From CALHKP01 sp963558075 (GTDB lineage Bacteria > Bacillota > Clostridia > Peptostreptococcales > Anaerovoracaceae): a stretch of 35,700 nt of DNA. Position 1 is the first letter of the stretch. Each line of letters starts with the position of its first letter. Made by a program: the position numbers and the translations under genes. The notes beneath the pieces were generated by a model. It was not told where the DNA came from. It saw nothing but the letters and a program-made list of their open reading frames with translations, and ran no database searches. Of the stretch, positions 22,938 through 29,851 are shown piece by piece. The stretch lies in the NCBI GenBank assembly GCA_963558075.1, contig CAUWFN010000018.1:1-35700 (forward strand). The letters are read 5' to 3'.

Positions 22938-22966
22938 ATTATATTACTTCCCCGAAATTTAATCAA
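22938..22966 (-). promoter_or_regulatory. Sigma-A promoter of the folate operon
   Basis: Minus strand: TTGATT (22966-22961), 17-base spacer, TATAAT (22943-22938). The start near 22931 gives an 80-base leader that contains a GGGC/GCCC hairpin close to the folC ribosome site. Confidence 0.75.
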
Positions 22967-22974
22967 GAAAATAA

Positions 22975-23003
22975 GGGATTTTGCCGCTTTTTGGCAAAAT
23001 CCC
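22975..23003 (-). terminator. Terminator of the sigma-54 activator gene
   Basis: Perfect 11-bp arms GGGATTTTGCC (22975-22985) and GGCAAAATCCC (22993-23003), then TTATTTTCTTG on the minus strand. It begins 12 bases past the activator stop and directly precedes the folate promoter. Confidence 0.9.
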
Positions 23004-23015
23004 AGTAGTTTGCAA

Positions 23016-25115
23016 TTACAAATTGTGTTTTAGTTTTTTTCTTGCAAAGGTTGTCTGAGGTAGCCCCAGAATTTCTGCTGCTTTTCTTGTAGTTCCACCT
23101 TTTTTGAGGGCGTATTCTATGATTCTCTTCTCTTGAGCATCCATTATTTCGTGAAAATCAAGGGTGTTTGAATCCTCAAGGTCATTCTGAAGATTCAGCG
23201 CTCTGCTTCCGAAGGTGTTTTCATTCAGAAGGTCACCTACCTGCTGAGCAGTTATTACTGTGCCCTTACATCCGATTACAAGTCTATGAACTACATTTTC
23301 CAGCTCTCTGACATTTCCAGGCCACTTGTATTTCTTAAGAAGCTTTAGTGCATCCTGAGAAATCATTCTTTCTACACCATATTTCTTGGCCCATCCTGCT
23401 GTAAAGCTTTCGGCAAGACAGATTATGTCATCTGATCTTTTTCTGAGCGGTGGCACATCTATGCTACATATGTTAAGTCTGTAGTAAAGGTCCTCTCTGA
23501 ACTTTCCTGTGTCAACAAGCTCCTTGAGAGGCACATTGTTTGCAACTATAACACGAACATTTACAGAAATCTGTTTTGTTCCACCTACGCGATAAAAAGT
23601 GTTTTCCTGAAGAACTCGAAGAAGCTTCGACTGCATGTTCATAGACAAGGTTCCAATTTCGTCAAGGAACAAAATTCCGTTGTTCGCCATTTCGAAATAT
23701 CCTTTTTTGCCTGCAGAACCTGCCCCTGTAAAAGCTCCCGGCTCATATCCGAAGAACTCGGACTCTGCCAGACTTTCCTGGATTGTCGCACAGTTTATTT
23801 TGATACATGGATTTGCGTGTCTTTCACTGTTTTGGTGTATTAATGAAAGGATTTTTTCTTTACCTACACCAGTCTCACCTTGAATTATTACATTGCAGTC
23901 GTATTTTGCAACGTTCATAACTTCCTCTACCATGTTTCTTGTGACCCTACTCTGATATATGAAGTCATCGTTTCTTCCTGCATTAGTCAGCACTATGTTG
24001 TTTGCACGGCTTTCAGAAATCTCACTGTGCTTTTTGGAACTGTCATAGCTTGCATTGATTCTGTCAAGGGCAGGCTTAACGTCTTTTATCACATCAAAGG
24101 TAAATATCGGGTAATTTTCAACATACTGGTCAAAGGCATAAGTTACAACAAATTTACCCATTGTCTCTGCAACAGTCTGCGCGATTCCGTAGTGGTTCTG
24201 AACTGTAGTAAAGTAGATATATCCGCCTTCTTTCGCAAGAAATACTCCAAGAGTCTCTGCACCGAATATATCCTCTGCAACGATTACGATATCTGCCCCA
24301 AATTCACCTTCGCATAAAGTCATCTCAGTCTTCTCTAGGATTTCTCTATATGAGTTAACTGGATCAGAAAGATCGGCGAACAAAGTCTCGTCGACCACAT
24401 CTGAAAGAAGATTTGGAATTTCATCTGTTGTAAGACTCTCTCTGATATCCTCATCCATGATAGCCACAACTTCACATTTTGGCGAAGCCTTTTTGATTGC
24501 AGCTGCATATATAAGTGTAGTTACAGTATTAATACCCATAACTACAACTCTCTTTGCCTTGCTTGAGTTTGCAAGTTCATAGGCGCTGTACGGACATCCT
24601 GCCTCATTGATAGCATGAAGCGCATAATCAACGCTAACTGTCTCGTCAAGACGGTAAGCAGGCGATGCCTCAAACAGTATCGCATATCCCTCACATTCTA
24701 TCTGTCCATAGTTATAGTCGATTGAATTAATCTTTTCGATTTTCATCGGAACACCGCAAAGAGATGTAAGTGAATAGATTCTGTCGCCTACCTTAAGCTC
24801 TGTCAGCTCTTCTAGGTCCTCTGCAATTTCCTCTATTGTACCTACCATAATTCCGCCGGTTCCCGTAAACGGGTTGTGTAGCTTTCCTCTCTTTTCGACT
24901 ATATCGATGATTTTCATCTTGATTTTCGTCTCATCAAAGCTGCAGCTGTTAACTATCTGCTGAAAACTATCCCACTCTATGTTAATTCTCTCAAGTCTTA
25001 TTCTAGCTTCCCCATTGTTCACTTTTGGGTTGTTATCAACCTTCCATGCTGTTGACGGCACAACACCTCTTGGCTCAAGAACACGTGAAAGTCCAAAGTT
25101 TTTGTGTTTATCCAT
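23016..25115 (-). CDS. Sigma-54-dependent activator with a dehydrogenase-like sensor domain
   Basis: A 699-residue bacterial enhancer-binding protein. Residues 1-365 resemble L-erythro-3,5-diaminohexanoate dehydrogenase (Kdd, lysine fermentation): RVLEPRGVVPSTAWKVDN, NPFTGTGGIMVGTIEEI and LKVGDRIYSLTSL, then a Rossmann-like half. There the usual glycine loop is replaced by GINTVTT, so NAD(P) binding is probably lost and the domain likely senses a ligand. The AAA+ domain (about 385-620) has Walker A GETGVGKE (413-420), GAFTGA for sigma-54 contact (460-465) and Walker B GILFLDE (480-486). A Fis-type helix-turn-helix ends the protein (about 667-696). I prefer ATG 25115 because family similarity begins there; the frame extends to 25169. 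It is divergent from an NhaC-family gene with a sigma-54 promoter. Confidence 0.9.
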   Translation of the reverse strand: MDKHKNFGLSRVLEPRGVVPSTAWKVDNNPKVNNGEARIRLERINIEWDSFQQIVNSCSFDETKIKMKIIDIVEKRGKLHNPFTGTGGIMVGTIEEIAEDLEELTELKVGDRIYSLTSLCGVPMKIEKINSIDYNYGQIECEGYAILFEASPAYRLDETVSVDYALHAINEAGCPYSAYELANSSKAKRVVVMGINTVTTLIYAAAIKKASPKCEVVAIMDEDIRESLTTDEIPNLLSDVVDETLFADLSDPVNSYREILEKTEMTLCEGEFGADIVIVAEDIFGAETLGVFLAKEGGYIYFTTVQNHYGIAQTVAETMGKFVVTYAFDQYVENYPIFTFDVIKDVKPALDRINASYDSSKKHSEISESRANNIVLTNAGRNDDFIYQSRVTRNMVEEVMNVAKYDCNVIIQGETGVGKEKILSLIHQNSERHANPCIKINCATIQESLAESEFFGYEPGAFTGAGSAGKKGYFEMANNGILFLDEIGTLSMNMQSKLLRVLQENTFYRVGGTKQISVNVRVIVANNVPLKELVDTGKFREDLYYRLNICSIDVPPLRKRSDDIICLAESFTAGWAKKYGVERMISQDALKLLKKYKWPGNVRELENVVHRLVIGCKGTVITAQQVGDLLNENTFGSRALNLQNDLEDSNTLDFHEIMDAQEKRIIEYALKKGGTTRKAAEILGLPQTTFARKKLKHNL

Positions 25116-25148
25116 TAAAAAAATCCACGCTCCCTTCTCTGTTAAATA

Positions 25149-25466
25149 GGCTGTAACCATTGAAATCAAAATGTTTTACAGCCATACTGACTTCTAATCT
25201 TATATAGCTTAATAACTTTCATTCTTTTTATTCAAAACCTTATATACCATAATCGGGTCACTGCGAAACGCAAAAATTCCATTTTTGGTTTTTTACGGCC
25301 CCAATCACCTTTCTCAATTTTTTATTTTACCATAATTTCAAGCAAATTACGTAAACTTTTTAACATTTTATACCAATTATTTTTTAAATTCTTTTTCTGT
25401 AGCAACAAAACAATACCATAAATGGTTCAAAACCTCTGTCTATCCTTTGCCAAAACGGCTGTTTTG
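25149..25466. promoter_or_regulatory. Candidate activator-binding dyads between activator and transporter genes
   Basis: The gap between the divergent genes holds three dyads. CAAAACGGCTGTTTTG (25451-25466) lies 45 bases upstream of the -24 element. CAAAAAT-TCC-ATTTTTG (25271-25287) shares its outer CAAAA...TTTTG. GGCTGTAA (25149-25156) with TTACAGCC (25176-25183) lies in the activator's leader. The direct repeat TTCAAAACCT occurs near 25231 and 25427. The first two are plausible upstream activating sequences; the assignment is by position and symmetry. The rest of this 480-base gap is AT-rich with no gene seen. Confidence 0.5.
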
Positions 25467-25510
25467 TAGTTTTTTCAACATTTTAGCATATTGTGAAAAA
25501 AATATCTATA

Positions 25511-25526
25511 TGGCATAAAATTTGCT
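25511..25526 (+). promoter_or_regulatory. Sigma-54 (-24/-12) promoter of the NhaC-family gene
   Basis: TGGCATAAAATTTGCT matches the consensus TGGCAC-N5-TTGCW, with GG and GC exactly 12 bases apart (25512 and 25524). The start should be near 25536, giving a 60-base leader before the ATG at 25596. Presence of a sigma-54 activator gene next door makes this convincing. Confidence 0.9.
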
Positions 25527-25595
25527 TTTCATTAAATCGTCACTAAAATATCACGCAGTACTCGCTGCAAAAAAAGAGAAGGAGATAATTATTAA

Positions 25596-27101
25596 ATGAA
25601 GTTTTTAAAGGGATTCGTGAAATTCATACCTGTATTCATCCTTGCGGGTATGATGATGGCAAAATTTGATGCACTTATCGCAGCACCAATTGCCACAATC
25701 GCCGCAGTCGTAATCGCAAATATTACAGAAAAAATGAAATTCAAAGACTGCATGGATGCGGCTATGGAAAGCATCCAGAACATTTTAGTTGCACTTTTCA
25801 TCCTAATGTTTGCATATGCCATGGCAAGCGCATTCATGTCAACAGGTGTAGGTGCTTCTGTAGTTAACATCGCGCTATCACTTGGTATCACAGCAAGAAC
25901 TACTGCTGTTGTAGGTCTGGTCGTAACCGCAATACTGTCAGTTGCAACAGGTTCTTCCTGGGGTACATTTGCTGCCTGCGCACCAATTTTCTTATGGCTT
26001 ATTCACATTGTGGATCCGGGATGTATTGAATCAGGAAGCCTTCTTCTTGTTACATGTGCTACTGCCGGAGGAGCATGCTTTGGAGATAACATCGGACTTA
26101 TTTCAGACACAACTATCGTATCATCAGGTATCCAGGACGTAGAAGTAGTAGACAGAATCAGAACGCAGGGCTTATGGTCAGTATCTTGTCTGATTCTTGC
26201 AGGAATCGCATTCTACATTGCAGGTACAGTAATGGGACTTTCAACTGTTACTGCAAGCACAGAAGGTGTACTAGACTCAATTCCACAGAGTGCCTTTGCT
26301 TATCTAGAAGCAAAGAGACCAGAAGCTATCGCTCTACTTAACCAGGTAGAAAACGGCGTAGCTCTATACATGATTATTCCACTTATTCTTGTAATTACAC
26401 TTGCTATCGTTGGACTTAACACATTTGCATGTATCGGTACAGGTATCGTATCATCATATATTCTAGGTCTATTTGCTGGAACAACTAGCATTACAAACGG
26501 TGGTCTAGTTGACTTCCTAAACATGTGCAAAGAAGGTTTTGCATCAGCAGGTTCATGGGTAGTAGTAATGATGATGTGGGTTGCTGCATTTGGAGGTATC
26601 ATGGGTAAAATGAAAGCATTCGAACCGCTTTCAAACCTCGTTGTAAAGATTTCAAGAAAGGTTCGTCACCTAATGCTTTGCAATGGTCTTCTATGTATCC
26701 TAGGTAACGCAGTTCTTTCTGACGAAATGGCTCAGATTGTAACAGTTGGACCAATCATCAAAAATATTACAGACGAAAACGTTGAAGCAAGCGAAGAAGA
26801 CATGTATAAGCTAAAACTGAGAAACGCAACATTCGGAGATGCTATGGGTGTATTCGGTTCACAGCTTATTCCATGGCACGTATACCTAGGTTTCTATGTA
26901 GGTATCGCTGCAAACGTTTATCCGCTTTACCAGTTCGCTAATACAGACTTCATCAAGTTCAACTTCATGGCTATGATCGCTGTAGTTTCACTTCTAATCC
27001 TAACAGGAACAGGTGCTGACAGATTCATTCCTATGTTCAAAACTCCTCAGGAGCCAGACGTAAGACTGAAAAAGAATGTACAGGCACAGCCTGCAGAATA
27101 G
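25596..27101 (+). CDS. NhaC-family Na+/H+ antiporter or sodium-coupled transporter
   Basis: A 501-residue membrane protein with about 11-12 segments, of the NhaC family (ion transporter superfamily). Typical blocks are SVATGSSWGTFAACAPIFL near residue 112, a mid-protein GGACFGDNIGLISDTTIVSS (about 152-171) and the late GNAVLSDEMAQIVTVGPI and GDAMGVFGSQLIPWH. Family members swap Na+ for H+, and some clostridial relatives sit in ornithine or lysine fermentation loci and may move amino acids or their products. A clear sigma-54 promoter and a dehydrogenase-like sigma-54 activator next door suggest induction by a metabolite, not by salt alone. AGAAGGAGA precedes the ATG. A terminator follows at 27122. 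Confidence 0.9.
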   Translation: MKFLKGFVKFIPVFILAGMMMAKFDALIAAPIATIAAVVIANITEKMKFKDCMDAAMESIQNILVALFILMFAYAMASAFMSTGVGASVVNIALSLGITARTTAVVGLVVTAILSVATGSSWGTFAACAPIFLWLIHIVDPGCIESGSLLLVTCATAGGACFGDNIGLISDTTIVSSGIQDVEVVDRIRTQGLWSVSCLILAGIAFYIAGTVMGLSTVTASTEGVLDSIPQSAFAYLEAKRPEAIALLNQVENGVALYMIIPLILVITLAIVGLNTFACIGTGIVSSYILGLFAGTTSITNGGLVDFLNMCKEGFASAGSWVVVMMMWVAAFGGIMGKMKAFEPLSNLVVKISRKVRHLMLCNGLLCILGNAVLSDEMAQIVTVGPIIKNITDENVEASEEDMYKLKLRNATFGDAMGVFGSQLIPWHVYLGFYVGIAANVYPLYQFANTDFIKFNFMAMIAVVSLLILTGTGADRFIPMFKTPQEPDVRLKKNVQAQPAE

Positions 27102-27121
27102 TCAAGTAGTATAATGATGAG

Positions 27122-27147
27122 AAAAACGGCCTCGGCCGTTTTTTCCT
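27122..27147 (+). terminator. Terminator of the NhaC-family gene
   Basis: AAAAACGGCC and GGCCGTTTTT with a minimal loop, continuing into TTTTCCTTTTTT, 20 bases past the stop. Confidence 0.93.
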
Positions 27148-27161
27148 TTTTTATAAGTGGA

Positions 27162-27439
27162 AGGTAGCCCGAAGTAGGTCTCTCGAGCTGTAATCCAGGG
27201 ACGGTGGTGCTGGGGATTTGGTACTGGGGCAGCAGTCCGGGGGCGATGGTTCAGGGTCGTAATACGGGGACGGTGGCCTTGGTCTATGTTTCTTGGGGCT
27301 GTGGTCCTGGGGCGATGGTTCAGGGTCGTAATCCAGGGACGGTGGCCTTGGTCTATGGTTCCTAGTGCTGTGGTCCTGGGGATTTGATACTGGGCTATAG
27401 TCTAGGACAGCGGTCCGTGGTCGTGGACACGGGCTACCT
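27162..27439. repeat. Array A: about four 69-bp G-rich tandem repeats with inverted-repeat ends
   Basis: GTAATCCAGGGACGGTGG or close variants begin at 27190, 27259 and 27328 (spacing exactly 69), with a decayed fourth at 27397. The block GGGGCGATGGTTCAGGGTCG is present at 27240 and 27309, and its 27378 counterpart reads GGGGATTTG. The G/C bias is strong: the plus strand carries many GGG runs and few C runs. The block is bounded by AGGTAGCCCG (27162-27171) and its exact complement CGGGCTACCT (27430-27439). No coding frame or ribosome site was found in it. Confidence 0.85.
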
Positions 27440-27456
27440 ACATTATTAATAGCTAG

Positions 27457-27755
27457 TACAGCACGAATTTGCAGAACTCAGTTTTCTGCTGTACTTTTTA
27501 GCAGCCCAATACAGCACAGAACCGAAAATTATGATTTGTGCTGTAATTTTTAAAGGCTCAATACAGCATGGGTTCTAAAATGTAGATTCGTGCTGTATTT
27601 CTTCCCAGCCATTTACAGCACAAATTCGAAAGCGTAGATTCCTGCTGTAAATGGCTTCAATTTTTTACAGCACGTTTCGGAAGAACAAGATACGTGCTGT
27701 TTTTTAGTTGGAAATTTACAGCATGATTTGAGAATTCGCAAACCATGCTGTAAAT
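27457..27755. repeat. Array B: six 52-bp hairpin repeats (TACAGCA...TGCTGTA)
   Basis: TACAG begins at 27457, 27510, 27562, 27614, 27666 and 27717, so the period is 51-53. Each unit pairs TACAGCA with TGCTGTA across 20-25 variable bases, followed by an A/T-rich linker. Arms extend differently by unit with matching changes: TACAGCACA/TGTGCTGTA in unit 2, AGCCATTTACAGCA/TGCTGTAAATGGCT (14 bp perfect) in unit 4, ACAGCACGT/ACGTGCTGT in unit 5, ATTTACAGCATG/CATGCTGTAAAT (12 bp perfect) in unit 6. Linkers and loops are not conserved. No gene is present. Confidence 0.9.
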
Positions 27756-27777
27756 CACCCATTATAAATCTAAAATG

Positions 27778-28081
27778 TAAGCAGTTTTTCATTTTATTGC
27801 AAAACTGCATCCACTTTTTTGATATAAATTGAAGCATAAATTGGAGAACATCAATTTATGCATCCTCTCCTATAAATGAAAATGTATGCATTTTCTTAAG
27901 TGACCTAAAATATGCATACATTTTTCCACGGTCCATTGGATGCATATTTCTGGACTTTATAAAATCCGCTTCCATCACCCAACGTAAAACCGGATGCATA
28001 TTTTCACTTTTCTTCATTTATGCTTCCATCGACCACCTAAAAACCGGATGCATATTTTGCTTTTTGTCAATTTATGCATCC
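27778..28081. repeat. Array C: six 54-bp hairpin repeats (GGATGCATA...TATGCATCC)
   Basis: The left-arm core (AAGCAT or ATGCAT) recurs at 27778, 27832, 27886, 27940, 27994 and 28048, exactly 54 apart. The right arm (TGCATCC or variants) recurs at 27806, 27859, 27913, 27967, 28021 and 28075. Hairpins include GCAGTTTT/AAAACTGC, GCATAAATTG/CAATTTATGC (10 bp), AAAATGTATGCAT/ATGCATACATTTT (13 bp perfect) and GGATGCATA/TATGCATCC. Unit 3 changes both arms in step; unit 4 has lost most pairing. It has a different core from array B, so it is a separate family. No coding frame is supported here. Confidence 0.9.
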
Positions 28082-28129
28082 ATAACGCGAATTTGGAGTG
28101 AATTTTGCCTCGCGCCGCAGTAACGACAG

Positions 28130-28164
28130 AAAAGGGGCAACGCTCTCACGAGACTGCCCCTTTT
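28130..28164 (-). terminator. Hairpin terminator after pstS
   Basis: AAAAGGGGCA (28130-28139) and TGCCCCTTTT (28155-28164) pair perfectly around 15 bases, 35 bases beyond the pstS stop. The arms' own T-run at the 3' side on either strand supplies the T tract. Confidence 0.82.
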
Positions 28165-28198
28165 CCTGTTTATGTTTTCTAGATTGAGTAGAGTTGCC

Positions 28199-29077
28199 TT
28201 ATTTTACATCTTCCCACTTTGTGATTTCACCAGTGTAGATTTTCTGTACCATTTCTGATGAGATATCTTCAAGTGTGTTTGCTTTGTTTACGATTACTGC
28301 GATTCCGTCAAGTGCGATTGCAGTTCCCTTTGCTCCCTTTGATACTTCTTCTTCCTTAAGTTCTCTTGAAGCCATTCCGATGTCAGCTGCACCTTCGATT
28401 GTTGAGCTTACGCCTGTGCTTGAGTCTGACTGCTGAACTTCGATCTTAAGGTCTGGGTTAACTTCGTTGTATGCTTCCTTCAGTTTTTCCATCAGAGGTG
28501 TAACTGATGATGAACCTGCAACAGTGATTTTACCTGAAACGCTTCCGCCTTCAAATTTTCCTGCGCTTTCCTGGCTGATGTAACCTTCTTCTTCAACAAC
28601 TTTCTGTCCTTCATCACTTAGAATGAAATCGATGAAATCCTGAGCTTCTGCTGAAACTGTATCCTTTGTAACGATGTTGAATGGTCTAGCAATTTTGTAG
28701 TCTCCGCTCTTTACGTTTTCTGCTGTAGCTTCTACGCCGTCAATCTTAAGAGCTTTTACATTGTCACCTAAAGTTCCTAGTGAAACATATCCGATAGCGT
28801 TTTCGTTTCCTTCTACAGTCTGCATCATAACTGATGTTGAGTTTGTGATTTCTGCAGTCTGAACTGTCTTATCAACCTTTTCGCCGTTTTCTTCCTGTTC
28901 GATTCCAAACAGTTCAACGAATGCGCCTCTTGTTCCTGAACCTTCTTCTCTTGAGATTACGCTTACATCTCCTGTAATTCCGCCTTCTGCATCTTTCTTG
29001 TCAGATCCGCATCCTGTCAGAACTCCAAGTGCAAGTGTAAGAGCAAGTCCTGCTGCTAAAGCTTTCTTTACTTTCAT
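28199..29077 (-). CDS. pstS: Phosphate-binding lipoprotein PstS, circularly permuted
   Basis: A 292-residue exported lipoprotein (signal peptide, lipobox LTGC with C23), the phosphate receptor of the PstSCAB ABC importer. The halves are in reverse order compared with classic PstS. Residues 36-170 hold what is normally the second half (VISREEGSGTRGAF, then ENAIGYVSLGTL, then DFIDFILSDEGQKVVEEEGYI). Residues 182-292 hold the normal first half (KITVAGSSSVTPLMEKL, then DIGMASREL, then ALDGIAVIVN), ending at the ITKWEDV block that usually leads into SREEGSGTR. All expected phosphate-loop motifs are present, so it should be functional. It is the last gene of the pst operon, has its own Pho box and is followed by a terminator. 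Confidence 0.93.
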   Translation of the reverse strand: MKVKKALAAGLALTLALGVLTGCGSDKKDAEGGITGDVSVISREEGSGTRGAFVELFGIEQEENGEKVDKTVQTAEITNSTSVMMQTVEGNENAIGYVSLGTLGDNVKALKIDGVEATAENVKSGDYKIARPFNIVTKDTVSAEAQDFIDFILSDEGQKVVEEEGYISQESAGKFEGGSVSGKITVAGSSSVTPLMEKLKEAYNEVNPDLKIEVQQSDSSTGVSSTIEGAADIGMASRELKEEEVSKGAKGTAIALDGIAVIVNKANTLEDISSEMVQKIYTGEITKWEDVK

Positions 29078-29132
29078 TTCTTATTACCTCTCTTTTCTAC
29101 TGTATAATTTTTTTGTTTTTTCCTTTTCTTTA

Positions 29133-29192
29133 CTTATATAATAATCCCCTAATGTAAAGTCCAAAATCATGGTTTTGTTAAATCAATGTTAA
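29133..29192 (-). promoter_or_regulatory. Pho box and promoter of pstS
   Basis: Minus strand TTAACA (29192-29187), TTAACA (29181-29176, 11 bases on) and TTTACA (29158-29153, 23 bases on), then 14 bases to TATAAG (29138-29133). TTAACA-type repeats at 11-base spacing are PhoP sites of Gram-positive bacteria. The box lies right at the phoU stop, so pstS can be transcribed separately from pstCAB-phoU under phosphate limitation. Confidence 0.78.
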
Positions 29193-29193
29193 A

Positions 29194-29850
29194 TCACTTT
29201 CTTTTTAATTCTTCGCTCATGTGAACTCCAGTTATAGAGAATTCTACCCACTCAGCAATGTTTACAGCGTGGTCACCTATTCTCTCTAGGTACTTTCCTA
29301 TCATAAGCATATCAAGGCAAAAGTCTGCAGGTGCCTCTTCATCTCTTATAAGCTGTATGATATCGTCACGAACTTCTTCGAACTGCTGGTCTACAACATC
29401 GTCAAAATCCATAACTCTGTGAGCACGCTCTAGATCCTTATCTACGAAGGATTTAATCGCATCAGCTACCATATCAGAAGCATTTGATGCCATAAGTGCA
29501 AGTCTTTCGTTAAATGCGCCATCAGAATCAACATACTCTGCGATTTCTGCAATATCTGATGCCTGGTCACCTATTCTTTCCATATCAGAAATCATTTTAA
29601 GAGCTGATGAGATAGTTCTAAGATCCTTTGCTACAGGCTGCTGCTGAAGAAGTAGTTTCAGGCAAAGGCTTTCTATTTCCTTTTCCTTTTCATCAATTTC
29701 TCTGTCTGTGTCTATAGCAATATTCAAAAATTCTTTTTTACCTTCGAGTAGTCCCTTTGCTGCATTTGAAATAGCAAGTTCACAGAGACTTCCCATCTTA
29801 ATCAGTTCTACATTTAGCAGTGCAAGCTGCTCATCAAATCTATTTCTCAT
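29194..29850 (-). CDS. phoU: Phosphate signalling regulator PhoU
   Basis: A 218-residue all-helical protein with two PhoU repeats: MRNRFDEQLALLNVELIKMG, EKEIESLCLKLLLQQQPVAKDLRTI near residue 60, ERIGDQASDIAEIAEY near 92, and in the second repeat LERIGDHAVNIAEWVEF near 190. PhoU binds metal clusters through its E/DxxxD motifs and links PstSCAB to the PhoR-PhoP two-component system, keeping it off when phosphate is plentiful. I start at ATG 29850, one base after the pstB stop and ten bases after AGGAAGG; the longer TTG frame from 29859 has its ribosome site too close. PhoR and PhoP are not in the window. Confidence 0.95.
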   Translation of the reverse strand: MRNRFDEQLALLNVELIKMGSLCELAISNAAKGLLEGKKEFLNIAIDTDREIDEKEKEIESLCLKLLLQQQPVAKDLRTISSALKMISDMERIGDQASDIAEIAEYVDSDGAFNERLALMASNASDMVADAIKSFVDKDLERAHRVMDFDDVVDQQFEEVRDDIIQLIRDEEAPADFCLDMLMIGKYLERIGDHAVNIAEWVEFSITGVHMSEELKRK

Positions 29851-29851
29851 A

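Noticed and set aside
27212..27260. Stable canonical G-quadruplex
   Set aside because: G-runs are separated by 9-10 base loops, too long for the usual motif, so only a weak possibility remains.
27613..27837. 74-codon minus-strand open frame across arrays B and C
   Set aside because: It runs through hairpin repeats, has no ribosome site and no recognisable protein pattern.
27457..28081. CRISPR array
   Set aside because: Units are hairpins with variable loops and diverged linkers, not near-identical repeats separating unique spacers of constant size, and no cas gene is present.
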